DNA of 64,000 nt, from contig NZ_JACYFT010000002.1 of assembly GCF_014837235.1 (NCBI RefSeq), forward strand, positions 868,001 through 932,000. Reading direction: 5' to 3'. The stretch's first letter is position 1. Each line of letters starts with the position of its first letter. The notes beneath the pieces are model-generated. The model saw only the letters and a list, made by a program, of their open reading frames with translations, did not search any database and was not told the DNA's origin. The translations under genes were made by a program, and so were the position numbers. The DNA is from Limnohabitans radicicola. GTDB lineage: Bacteria > Pseudomonadota > Gammaproteobacteria > Burkholderiales > Burkholderiaceae_C. Of the stretch, positions 8,872 through 16,684 are shown piece by piece.

Positions 8872-9642
8872 TCAAAGGCTGAATCCCTGCCCCAGATAAT
8901 CTTGCCGGACCCGTGGGTCTTGCGCCACTTGCTCAGGGCGGCCGTCGGCCACCAGACGCCCCTGCATGAGCACCAGCACCCTGTCTGCGACACCAAACAC
9001 GGCATCCATGTTGTGTTCGGTGTAAAGCACCGTCACGCCCGAATCGGCCACACGGCGCACCAAGGCCATCATGGTCTGGCGTTCCGCAGGTGCCAGACCT
9101 GCGGCGGGCTCGTCAAGCAACAGCAAACGGGGCACTTCCGCAGAGGTGCCGATGCGGGCATCCGGCCAACCTGCCAGCGCCATGGCCAGCTCCAGCCGTT
9201 TTTTCGCACCATAGGACAAATCGGCCACCACCGCATGGCGCATCGGCTGCAAATCCATCGCTTCCAGAAAGGCTTCGGCCGCTTGAGCACTGCGCTGATC
9301 CAAACGGTCCCACCAGGACAGTTTCCCCGCACTGAGCACCAACTGCAGGTTTTGTAGCACAGTGAGCGCCTCAAAAGTCTGGGCCACCTGGAAGGTTCGG
9401 GCCACGCCGCGCTGCAAGCGCTGCGCAGGCGATAAACCCAAAAGCGGCTGCCCTGCCCACAGCACCTGCCCGCTTTGGGCTTGCAGTTGCCCGGCCAGGC
9501 AGGCAAAACAGGTCGATTTACCGGCGCCATTGGGTCCGATCAAGGCCACACAGTGGCCTGCAGCCAGCTCAAAGCTCACGCCATCCAGCGCTCGGACACC
9601 GCCGAAATGGCGCTTGAGATCACGCACTTGCAAGGCCATCAT
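8872..9642 (-). CDS. livG: Branched-chain amino acid ABC transporter ATP-binding protein LivG
   Basis: This 256-residue ATPase is the LivG partner of LivF. Visible are Walker A GPNGAGKST, Walker B LLLLDEPAAGLAP and the LivG-type C-terminus (GRPEQVAQDPRVRQDYLG). The signature motif is degenerate (DLSYGAKKRLELAMAL), as is usual for LivG. The ATG at 9640-9642 overlaps the livHM stop in an ATGA, which decides the start; the next codon is also ATG. The frame stays open well upstream, but that stretch is inside livHM and is not taken as coding. Confidence 0.92.
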   Translation of the reverse strand: MMALQVRDLKRHFGGVRALDGVSFELAAGHCVALIGPNGAGKSTCFACLAGQLQAQSGQVLWAGQPLLGLSPAQRLQRGVARTFQVAQTFEALTVLQNLQLVLSAGKLSWWDRLDQRSAQAAEAFLEAMDLQPMRHAVVADLSYGAKKRLELAMALAGWPDARIGTSAEVPRLLLLDEPAAGLAPAERQTMMALVRRVADSGVTVLYTEHNMDAVFGVADRVLVLMQGRLVADGRPEQVAQDPRVRQDYLGQGFSL

Positions 9643-11498
9643 GCGCGCCTCCGCCGCCAACGCTGGGCCGCTTGTTGCAAGCCCCCAGCCAGTCCACTGG
9701 GCGCCAGCACCATGACCCCCATGATGACCACGCCCAACACGCCGCGCCAGTACTCCAGACCTTGGCCGAGTTCGGCCCCACCCCAGACCAAGAGCGCACT
9801 GCCCAGCACCGCGCCCCAGAGCTGGTGCACGCCGCCCAGCAAGATGACCAGCAGGGCATCCACCGAGGTCGCCACCGAAGCCACCGAAGGAAACACCGCC
9901 CCCTTCACGGCCGCCCAAAGCCCACCCGCCAGACCCGCCAGCGCCGCGCTCCAGACAAAGACCTGGTAACGCAAACGCGCCACAGGCAAGCCGCTGGCTG
10001 CCGCCCGCCAGGGCGCGTCGCGCAGGGCCTGCAAAGCCCCACCCCGGCTGGAGCGGCTGGCCCGCGCCAGCAAACCCACGGCCACCAGCACCAGCACACC
10101 CAGCGCCACGCCAAAAGCAAACCGGGAGGCATCAGGCACCAGTCGCACACCAATCAAGCCATTGTCCCCCCCGGTGAGCGCCACCCATTGGGTCACACCC
10201 GCCCAAACCATTTGCGCCAGGGCCAGCGAGAGCATGGCCAGATACACCCCAGAGAGGCGCACCACCACCACGCCAAACACCAGCGCGGCGGCCATGGCCA
10301 CCGCCACGCCGCTGGCCAGCGCCAACAGCAGGCCAAAGCCCCAGTTCAGGTGGGTCAGCGCCGCGGCATAAGCCCCCAGCGCAAAAAACGCCGCATGGCC
10401 AAAGCTGACCAGACCGCCCAACGCCATCATCCATTGCAGGCTGAGGCCAAACAGCGCCATCACCATCACATCTTCGGCCAGGCTGCGGGCGTAGTCGCCC
10501 TGCCCCAAAGCCCAGACCGCCCCGACCAGCAACACCGCCCACCAAGCCAGCCCCAGACGGCCGCCGGGTGCGTGCGAGAAAACAGTCACCGCCTCGCGCT
10601 GCGCGGCCTGCACCTGCGCGCCTGCCAGGCCCTGCGGGCGCAACACCAGCACCACCGCCATGGTCAGAAACACCAGCACCAGCGTGGCCTGCGGTACAAA
10701 GCTCACGCCCAGCGCGTGGATCACGCCGATCAGCAGCGCCGCCGCAAACGCGCCGCCCACACTGCCCAGCCCGCCTGTGACCACCACCACAAAGGTTTCG
10801 ACCACCACGCTCAAGTCCATTTGCAGGTTGGCGGGCTCCCGAGGCAGCTGCAAGGCCCCGGCCAGACCGGCCAGACCGCAGCCGAGCATGACCACGCCCA
10901 GCATCAGAGGCGCGGGGCTGACGCCCAGGGCATCGAGCATGTCGCGGTCTTGCGTGGCCGCCTTGACGCGCTGCCCCCACAGGGTGCGCGTGAGCAGCAG
11001 GTGCAAACCCAGCCAGACCAGTGGGCCCAACAGCAAAGTGAACAATTGCCAGGTCGGAAAGAAAGCCTCACCCACCTCGACCGCCCCTTTGAGCCTGGGG
11101 AAACGCGGGGCGAACACCTCGTCCGGTCCGAAAAACCAGCGCATGGCGTCGTGCAGAGCCAGGCTCAAACCAAAGGTGGCAACCAGCTGGTACAGCTCAG
11201 GCACACGCCGCATGCGGCGCAGCAGCAAGACCTCGGCCACGGCCCCCACCACAGCGGCCACAGCCGCGCCCAGCAACATGGCCAAGGCATAGCCCCAGGC
11301 GCTGTCCGCCCACGCAGGCCACCAGCGCGTGAGGGCGTGCGCCGACCACAGCGCGCCCAACATGAAAAAACTGCCGTGCGCAAAGTTGACAATCCGGGTC
11401 ACGCCAAAAATCAGCGTGAGCCCGGAAGCCATGAGGAACAAGGTGGTGGCGTGGCTCAGCCCGTTGAGCAGTTGCAGCGCCAGGTCTTCAAACCCCAA
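9639..11498 (-). CDS. livHM: Fused branched-chain amino acid ABC permease LivH-LivM
   Basis: A single 619-residue protein contains both permease subunits that are usually separate. Residues about 1-295 match LivH (ASGLTLIFGVTRIVNFAHG near the start, RPQGLAG at the end of the module). Residues about 310-600 match LivM (GGLVSFGHAAFFALGAYAA and a GGDNGLIG loop). The start is a TTG codon (11496-11498) preceded by AGGAG at five bases. livG follows with an ATGA overlap. No periplasmic binding protein gene adjoins it, so LivK must come from elsewhere. Confidence 0.88.
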   Translation of the reverse strand: MGFEDLALQLLNGLSHATTLFLMASGLTLIFGVTRIVNFAHGSFFMLGALWSAHALTRWWPAWADSAWGYALAMLLGAAVAAVVGAVAEVLLLRRMRRVPELYQLVATFGLSLALHDAMRWFFGPDEVFAPRFPRLKGAVEVGEAFFPTWQLFTLLLGPLVWLGLHLLLTRTLWGQRVKAATQDRDMLDALGVSPAPLMLGVVMLGCGLAGLAGALQLPREPANLQMDLSVVVETFVVVVTGGLGSVGGAFAAALLIGVIHALGVSFVPQATLVLVFLTMAVVLVLRPQGLAGAQVQAAQREAVTVFSHAPGGRLGLAWWAVLLVGAVWALGQGDYARSLAEDVMVMALFGLSLQWMMALGGLVSFGHAAFFALGAYAAALTHLNWGFGLLLALASGVAVAMAAALVFGVVVVRLSGVYLAMLSLALAQMVWAGVTQWVALTGGDNGLIGVRLVPDASRFAFGVALGVLVLVAVGLLARASRSSRGGALQALRDAPWRAAASGLPVARLRYQVFVWSAALAGLAGGLWAAVKGAVFPSVASVATSVDALLVILLGGVHQLWGAVLGSALLVWGGAELGQGLEYWRGVLGVVIMGVMVLAPSGLAGGLQQAAQRWRRRRA

Positions 11499-11524
11499 AA
11501 CGGCTCCTGATCACACGAGCCCGA

Positions 11525-12262
11525 TCACTCCACCCAGTGGGTGAAGTCGGCCGCGTTCACGCGGGTGGTCTGGAAGGTGTTGACCAAGGCCGACTCATCG
11601 GCATAGCCCAGCGCCATGCCGCAGACCATCATCTCATTGTCGCCCGCGCCCACCAGGGGCAGCGCGATCTTGGAGAAGTTGTTCCAAGCCGCTTGCGGGC
11701 AGGTGTGCAGGCCACGCGAGCGGGCCGCCACCATCAGGGTCTGCAGGAACATGCCGTAGTCCAGCAAGCTGCCGCGGCCCATGACCTTGTCGAGGGTGAA
11801 GATCAGGCCCACCGGGGCGTCAAAGAAGCGGAAGTTCTGCTGGTGCTGCTGGTGCATGCGCTCCTTGTCGCCCTTGCCAATGCCCAGCACGCTGTACAGG
11901 CCAAAGCCGCACTCGCGGCGGCGATCGATGAAAGGGCTGACCCATTTGGCCGGGTAGTAGTCGTATTCCTCGGCGTATTCGGCCGCCAGCGCCGGATTGG
12001 CCGCCATGGCGTCGTGCGCGGCGCAGGCTTTGGCCACCAGTTCGTCGCGCTTGGCGCCTTGCAGCACATAGACTTTCCAGGGCTGAGTGTTGGTGCCGCT
12101 GGGCGCGCGGGCAGCGATCTCCAGCACTTCTTGCAGCACGGCGCGGTCCACGGGTTTGTTCAGGTAAGCGCGGGCCGAGAAGCGGCTGCTGATGGCGGCG
12201 TCGACGCTGGCCGGGTCTTGGACAGTGGCGCTGACCTGCGGTGTGGCAACGGTGAAATTCAT
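11525..12262 (-). CDS. Nitroreductase family FMN-dependent oxidoreductase
   Basis: This 245-residue protein belongs to the NfsB/FRase-like nitroreductase fold, NAD(P)H-dependent FMN enzymes acting on nitroaromatics, quinones or enones. Family hallmarks are the FMN-contacting SSRFSARAYLNKPV, the APSGTNTQPWKVYVLQG segment, and the C-terminal MMVCGMALGYAD. The natural substrate cannot be predicted. The ATG at 12260-12262 overlaps the stop of the upstream thioesterase in an ATGA, making it the last gene of a three-gene coupled unit. Confidence 0.88.
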   Translation of the reverse strand: MNFTVATPQVSATVQDPASVDAAISSRFSARAYLNKPVDRAVLQEVLEIAARAPSGTNTQPWKVYVLQGAKRDELVAKACAAHDAMAANPALAAEYAEEYDYYPAKWVSPFIDRRRECGFGLYSVLGIGKGDKERMHQQHQQNFRFFDAPVGLIFTLDKVMGRGSLLDYGMFLQTLMVAARSRGLHTCPQAAWNNFSKIALPLVGAGDNEMMVCGMALGYADESALVNTFQTTRVNAADFTHWVE

Positions 12263-12699
12263 GAAAGGGTCTCCAGGTAGGTTTTGAGTGGGGCTGGCAG
12301 TGGCACGGGGCGGCGGGTGGCCTGGTCCACGTACACGTGCACAAAGTGGCCACGGGCAGCGGTCAGGGGCTCGCCCTGCGCGAACAGTCCGACTTCGTAG
12401 CGCACGCTGGAATTGCCCAGCTTGGCCACGCGGATGCCCGCCTCGATGGTTTGGGGAAAGGCCAGCGGCGCAAAGTAATGGCATTGCGTCTCCACCACCA
12501 GGCCGATGGTCTGCCCGTGGTGGATGTCGAGCACGCCCTGCTCGATCAATGTCGCGTTGACCGCCGTGTCAAACCAGCTGTAGTAGACGACGTTGTTGAC
12601 GTGGCCATAGACGTCGTTGTCCATCCATCGGGTGGTGATGCTGCGAAAGGCTTTGTAACTGTCGCGGTGGTCCGGCAAGGTTTTCGCGGGTGTGCTCAT
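12259..12699 (-). CDS. Acyl-CoA thioesterase, 4-hydroxybenzoyl-CoA thioesterase (YbgC-like) family
   Basis: This 146-residue single hotdog-fold protein is predicted to hydrolyse acyl-CoA thioesters. The family motif is TTRWMDNDVYGHVNNVVYYSWFD, which carries the Asp-x-x-Gly-His-Val-Asn-Asn active-site region. Length is normal for the family. The start at 12697-12699 forms an ATGA overlap with the deacetylase stop, and its own stop forms another with the nitroreductase start. Chain length preference is unknown. Confidence 0.85.
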   Translation of the reverse strand: MSTPAKTLPDHRDSYKAFRSITTRWMDNDVYGHVNNVVYYSWFDTAVNATLIEQGVLDIHHGQTIGLVVETQCHYFAPLAFPQTIEAGIRVAKLGNSSVRYEVGLFAQGEPLTAARGHFVHVYVDQATRRPVPLPAPLKTYLETLS

Positions 12700-13646
12700 C
12701 TCGGGTGCTCGGTGCTCAGAGACTTCCGATTCTGCCAGCGTTGCCAGTAGCTCTGGGCCAGCCGCCAGGTCTGGACCTGCACCTGCACCGTGGTTTCGAT
12801 GTCGTGGCCATAGCCGCCGCCCATGCACAGCACCACGGGCAGGCCGCGCTGCCAGGCCCAGTCCATGACCACCCGATCGCGCGCCTGCATGCCGTCGTGG
12901 GTCAGTTTCAGACGCCCCAGCCGGTCACCCTCATGCGGATCGGCCCCGGCCAGGTAAATCACCATGTCCGGCGAAAACCGCCCTTCCAGCTCGGCCAACG
13001 CCTGGTGCAGGGCCTGCATGTAGGGTTCGTCGGTGCAGCCGTCGGGCAGACCCACATCCAGATCGCTGGGCTCCTTGCGGAAGGGGAAGTTCTTTTCGCC
13101 ATGCAGCGAGAGCGTGAACACGCTGGGGTCGTCCGCAAAAATATGGGCGGTGCCATTGCCTTGGTGCACATCGAGGTCGATGACCGCAACCCGGAGCTTG
13201 TGGCGGCGCTCGCGCCAGGCCTCGACCTGCATCAGGCGGGCGGTGACGGCGATGTCGTTGAACACGCAAAAGCCCCCACCCTTGTGGGCATAAGCGTGGT
13301 GCGTGCCGCCCGCCAGGTTGCCCGCGATCCCCTGGCTGAGGGCCGAGCGGGCGGCGGCCACCGAGGCCCCGACCGAGCGCCGCGCCCGTTCGGCCATGGC
13401 CGGGCTCCAGGGGAAACCAATTTCCCGGTAGAACGAAGCGTCCAAAGTACCCTGGGCAATGCCCTCGATGTAGGCCGGGGTGTGCACCAGCGCCAGCTCG
13501 CCGTCGCTGGCGACCGGCGCTTCCTGAAAAGTGATGCCGGGCACCTCGCCCACGAGGCGATCCCGCAGACGGCTGTACTTGCGCATCGGAAAGCGGTGGC
13601 CTTCGGGCAAGGGCAAAACGAAGTGGTCGGCGTAAAAAGCGTGCAT
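12696..13646 (-). CDS. Histone deacetylase family protein (AcuC/HdaH-like amidohydrolase)
   Basis: This zinc-dependent deacetylase-fold protein (316 residues from the chosen ATG) would remove acetyl groups from acetyl-lysine or acetylpolyamines. Active-site features are the histidines and GGG in THHAYAHKGGGFCVFND, Asp-x-His in DLDVHQGNGTAH, and the second zinc Asp in YLAGADPHEGDRLG. The ATG at 13644-13646 (MHAFYADHFVLPLPEGHRF) matches where family members begin; a GTG 12 codons earlier is possible. It heads the run of three genes joined by ATGA overlaps. Confidence 0.88.
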   Translation of the reverse strand: MHAFYADHFVLPLPEGHRFPMRKYSRLRDRLVGEVPGITFQEAPVASDGELALVHTPAYIEGIAQGTLDASFYREIGFPWSPAMAERARRSVGASVAAARSALSQGIAGNLAGGTHHAYAHKGGGFCVFNDIAVTARLMQVEAWRERRHKLRVAVIDLDVHQGNGTAHIFADDPSVFTLSLHGEKNFPFRKEPSDLDVGLPDGCTDEPYMQALHQALAELEGRFSPDMVIYLAGADPHEGDRLGRLKLTHDGMQARDRVVMDWAWQRGLPVVLCMGGGYGHDIETTVQVQVQTWRLAQSYWQRWQNRKSLSTEHPR

Positions 13647-13730
13647 GAACAAGGGCTGGTGACAGCCCGAAGGCAGTGGCACGATTCTAGAAAACGCTCT
13701 CTAAACTGCGCTCGCAAGGGGTTTCAAGCC

Positions 13731-13758
13731 TTGTCAAACCGGGTGGAAACCCTATACT
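13731..13758 (+). promoter_or_regulatory. Sigma-70 promoter of the phasin gene
   Basis: TTGTCA (13731-13736) and TATACT (13753-13758) are separated by 16 bases and face the phasin gene. This would give a 5' leader of about 85 bases. It is one of the best matches to consensus in the window, in keeping with the abundance of phasins. Confidence 0.7.
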
Positions 13759-13849
13759 TCAAACCATGCTGCACTGCAACATGCTGTATCGGCCCTTCGG
13801 GACCAGTTTCGGCGCAGTCCCTTTGAACTTTGAACCTTTGGAGATTTTC

Positions 13850-14392
13850 ATGATGACCGCTGAACAAATCGTTGCTTCCCACAAAGCCAATGTTGAAACC
13901 CTGTTTGGTCTGACCGCCAAGGCATTCGCTGGCGTGGAAAAACTGGTTGAACTGAACCTGACCGCCGCCAAGGCCGCTCTGGACGAGTCCGCACAAAACA
14001 CCCAATCGGCCCTGAGCGTGAAAGACGCCCAGGAGCTGCTGGCCCTGCAAGCCTCGCTGTTCCAGCCCCTGGCCGAGAAAACAGCCGCTTACAGCCGCCA
14101 TCTGTACGACATCGCCACCGGCACCGGCGGCGAATTCACCAAGGCTTTCGAAGCCCAGACCGCCGCTGCACAAAAGCAGTTCGCCGCACTGGTGGACAGC
14201 GCCGCCTCCAACGCCCCCGCAGGTTCGGAGCAAGCCGTGGCCATGATGAAGGGTGCCGTGACGGCCGCCAACAACGCATTCGAATCCGTCCAGAAAGCGG
14301 TCAAGCAGGCGTCTGACCTGGCCGAATCCAACTTCAACGCCCTGGCCCAAAACGCCACAGCCACAGCCAAGACGTCCAGCAAAAAGCGCTGA
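13850..14392 (+). CDS. phaP: Phasin family protein (PHA granule-associated)
   Basis: This 180-residue, Ala-rich, almost wholly helical protein matches the Phasin_2 family. Such proteins coat polyhydroxyalkanoate granules and control their size and number. The N-terminal segment ([32 protein letters not shown]) and the long amphipathic helices without a membrane segment are characteristic; the tail is short and basic (SSKKR). Two ATGs are adjacent (13850 and 13853), after GGAG. A strong promoter precedes it and a terminator follows, so it is monocistronic. No PHA synthase is in the window. Confidence 0.9.
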   Translation: MMTAEQIVASHKANVETLFGLTAKAFAGVEKLVELNLTAAKAALDESAQNTQSALSVKDAQELLALQASLFQPLAEKTAAYSRHLYDIATGTGGEFTKAFEAQTAAAQKQFAALVDSAASNAPAGSEQAVAMMKGAVTAANNAFESVQKAVKQASDLAESNFNALAQNATATAKTSSKKR

Positions 14393-14491
14393 ACACGGTG
14401 ATGCCGGGGCTTGTAATCAGCCCGGCTATCCCTGATTGCAAGTTGTCTCCTCGGATCCTTTTGAATTTCTTCGGGAAACAGGGATCCCTTC

Positions 14492-14522
14492 AAGGGCTGA
14501 TCGCCAGATCAGCCCTTTTTTT
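14492..14522 (+). terminator. Rho-independent terminator after the phasin gene
   Basis: The inverted repeat AAGGGCTGATC/GATCAGCCCTT has a 4-base loop and runs into seven T residues. It ends just before the stop of the convergent patatin gene. Confidence 0.85.
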
Positions 14523-14525
14523 ATG

Positions 14526-15425
14526 TCACTGCCCAGCTTCAAAGGCCGCGATGCGCGCCCGCAGCTGAGGCAACTGGCCCAGCATGGCCGAGCGCCCGGC
14601 CTCGATCGAGCGGCGCCGCACGGTGAAATCCGCACTCTTGAAGCCCGTCAAGGGTGGGCGCACCACGAACTCGGCGTCTTTCAGCGCCAGGCTGTTGATG
14701 CTCTTGCCCATGATGGTGAACGTCTGCAGCAGGATCTGGAAGGTGTCGCCCGAAGGGTTGCCCTCCGGATCGCTGGAAATGTCCACCGCAATCACAAAAT
14801 TGGCCCCCATCTCGCGGGCCTGGTGCACGGGCACGGGCGCGACCAAGCCGCCATCCACGTATTCGCGCTCACCGATGCGCACCGGCTGGAACACCGCTGG
14901 CACAGCACTGGACGCCCGCACCGCCGAGCCGGTGTTGCCCAGCCGAAACGTCACGGCATTGCCGCTCTTGAGGTCGGTGGCCACGATGCCCAAGGGGATC
15001 TTCATCTGCTCGATGTGCCTGCCACCCACCTGGGTGTTGACGTAACGCGCCAGCGCCTCGCCCCGCAGGGCGCCGCGGTTGAGGATGGGCAGCATCCAGT
15101 CAGTGATCTCGGCCTCTTCCATGGTTTCGGCCACATGGCGCAGTTCCTGGCTGCTCTTGCCGCTGGCGTACAGCGCCGCCACCAGGCTGCCCGCTGACGT
15201 GCCCACGACCAGGTTGGGACGCAAACCGGCCTCCTCCAGCACCTGGATCACGCCCACATGCGCAAAACCCCGCGCCGCCCCGCCGCCCAGGGCCAGGCCA
15301 ATGCGGGCCTGTCGCCGTTCTGGCTGCACAGCAGGCCGCTCGGGCGTCACGACGGCCGTTGTTGGCGGCATCACCGGGGTCGAACCACAGGCCACCAGCA
15401 AAACGCCCACAGCCACCAAAGCCAT
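14526..15425 (-). CDS. Patatin-like phospholipase family lipoprotein
   Basis: This protein (299 residues from the ATG at 15423-15425) starts with a lipoprotein signal, ALVAVGVLLVACG, so it is probably anchored to a membrane in the periplasm. The patatin core shows the oxyanion-hole stretch GLALGGGAARGFAHVGV, the nucleophile elbow VGTSAGSLVAAL and the catalytic Asp in DGGLVAPVP. Acyl hydrolase activity on phospholipids is expected. An in-frame ATG at 15458 would add 11 residues, but those codons are the Fur box and -35 of the divergent iron operon, so I prefer the inner start. Confidence 0.85.
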   Translation of the reverse strand: MALVAVGVLLVACGSTPVMPPTTAVVTPERPAVQPERRQARIGLALGGGAARGFAHVGVIQVLEEAGLRPNLVVGTSAGSLVAALYASGKSSQELRHVAETMEEAEITDWMLPILNRGALRGEALARYVNTQVGGRHIEQMKIPLGIVATDLKSGNAVTFRLGNTGSAVRASSAVPAVFQPVRIGEREYVDGGLVAPVPVHQAREMGANFVIAVDISSDPEGNPSGDTFQILLQTFTIMGKSINSLALKDAEFVVRPPLTGFKSADFTVRRRSIEAGRSAMLGQLPQLRARIAAFEAGQ

Positions 15426-15441
15426 GGGCCTCACAATGTTA

Positions 15442-15470
15442 TTGATAATGATTCGCATTTAATTTATACT
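15442..15470 (+). promoter_or_regulatory. Fur-controlled promoter of the ferric-binding protein operon
   Basis: TTGATA (15442-15447) and TATACT (15465-15470) are spaced by 17 bases. The stretch between them, 15444-15462, matches the 19-bp Fur consensus GATAATGATAATCATTATC at 13 positions, including GATAATGAT and CATT in place. Repressor bound there would cover the promoter, so iron-replete cells should shut it off. Confidence 0.75.
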
Positions 15471-15501
15471 TCCGCCATCGCAGCCCAATTCCACACACAC
15501 C

Positions 15502-16545
15502 ATGCGCCGCAACACACTCCTCACACTGGCCGCCGCACTGGCGCTGACAGCCCCTGCTTTTGCTCAGGACAAAGTCCTGAACATCTATTCGGCACGCCAC
15601 TACCCGACCGACGAAGCGCTGTATGACGACTTCACCAAGGCCACGGGCATCAAAATCAACCGCGTGGACGCCGACGATGCCGGTATTCTCGCTCGACTCA
15701 AGGCCGAGGGCAGCGCCTCACCCGCCGATGTGATCCTGCTGGTCGACGCCTCGCGCCTGTGGCGCGCCGAAGTCGATGGCCTGTTCCTGCCCGTCAAATC
15801 CAAAGTGCTGGAAGACGCCATTCCCGCCAACCTGCGTGCCAAACCCACCGACAATGGCGGCACCCTCTGGTTTGGCCTGTCCACCCGCGCACGTGTGGTC
15901 GTGTTCGACAAGCTCAAGTACAGCAAGGCCGATTTCGACAGCTACGAGAAACTGGCCGACCCCAAATACAAGGGCCAGCTGTGCATCCGCTCGGGCTCGC
16001 ACCCCTACAACCTGAGCCTGTTCGGTGCCATGACCGAACACCTGGGCCCGCAAAAAACCGAGGCCTGGCTCAAGGGCCTGGTGGACAACATGGCCCGCAG
16101 CCCCAAGGGCGGCGACACCGACCAGATCAAGGCGGTGGCCGCTGGCGAGTGCGGCATGGCGCTGACCAACACCTACTATCTGGCGCGCATGATGCGTTCG
16201 CCCAACCCGGCCGACAAGGCCGTGACCGAGAAGATCGGCGTGGTCTTTCCCAACCAGTCCAGCTGGGGCACGCATGTGAACATCGCCGGGGGGGCAATCG
16301 CCAAAAACGCCAAAAACGTGGACAACGCCGTCAAGTTCCTTGAATACCTGGCCAGCCCCTCAGCGCAGAACCACTTTGCCAACGGCAACAACGAGTGGCC
16401 CGTGGCCAAAGGCGTGAGCTTTGACAACCCGGCCCTCAAGGCCATGACCGGCGGCAGCTTCAAGAGCGAGTTGATCCCGATCAGCGCCGTGGGCATGAAC
16501 CAGATCAAGGTCCAGCAAATGCTTGACCGCGTCGGCTTCAAGTAA
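15502..16545 (+). CDS. fbpA: Fe(3+) ABC transporter periplasmic substrate-binding protein, FbpA type
   Basis: This 347-residue periplasmic protein has a classical signal peptide (cleavage probably after APAFA, residue 21). It belongs to the ferric-binding transferrin-like family: the mature N-terminus reads LNIYSARHYPTDEALYDDFTK and the two adjacent iron-ligand tyrosines occur at residues 225-226 in TNTYYLARM. It would deliver Fe(3+) to the FbpB/FbpC-type pair encoded at 6069-8838. It sits directly behind a Fur-box promoter and ahead of the outer-membrane receptor gene, which supports an iron role. Confidence 0.92.
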   Translation: MRRNTLLTLAAALALTAPAFAQDKVLNIYSARHYPTDEALYDDFTKATGIKINRVDADDAGILARLKAEGSASPADVILLVDASRLWRAEVDGLFLPVKSKVLEDAIPANLRAKPTDNGGTLWFGLSTRARVVVFDKLKYSKADFDSYEKLADPKYKGQLCIRSGSHPYNLSLFGAMTEHLGPQKTEAWLKGLVDNMARSPKGGDTDQIKAVAAGECGMALTNTYYLARMMRSPNPADKAVTEKIGVVFPNQSSWGTHVNIAGGAIAKNAKNVDNAVKFLEYLASPSAQNHFANGNNEWPVAKGVSFDNPALKAMTGGSFKSELIPISAVGMNQIKVQQMLDRVGFK

Positions 16546-16576
16546 AGCCCGCGCCCCTCACAGCACACGCCTCATC

Positions 16577-16595
16577 GCCGCAGCCTATCTGCGGC
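16577..16595 (+). other. Stem-loop between fbpA and the TonB-dependent receptor gene
   Basis: GCCGCAG/CTGCGGC forms a 7-bp stem with a 5-base loop, but no T run follows. It may be a processing or partial-attenuation structure within one long transcript rather than a full terminator. No second Fur box is seen in the 139-bp gap. Confidence 0.4.
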
Positions 16596-16684
16596 CCATT
16601 GTTCAGCCAGCCACTCACCCCTCTTGCAGCGGGTGACAGCCAGCCATTGCCCATTTCGGCCGACAACACCCCATCGGCCCCTTC

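Noticed and set aside
9672..11510. A 612-residue open frame on the plus strand opposite livHM
   Set aside because: Its translation is Gln/His/Arg-rich low-complexity text typical of antisense frames in GC-rich genes, and the minus strand holds a clear permease.
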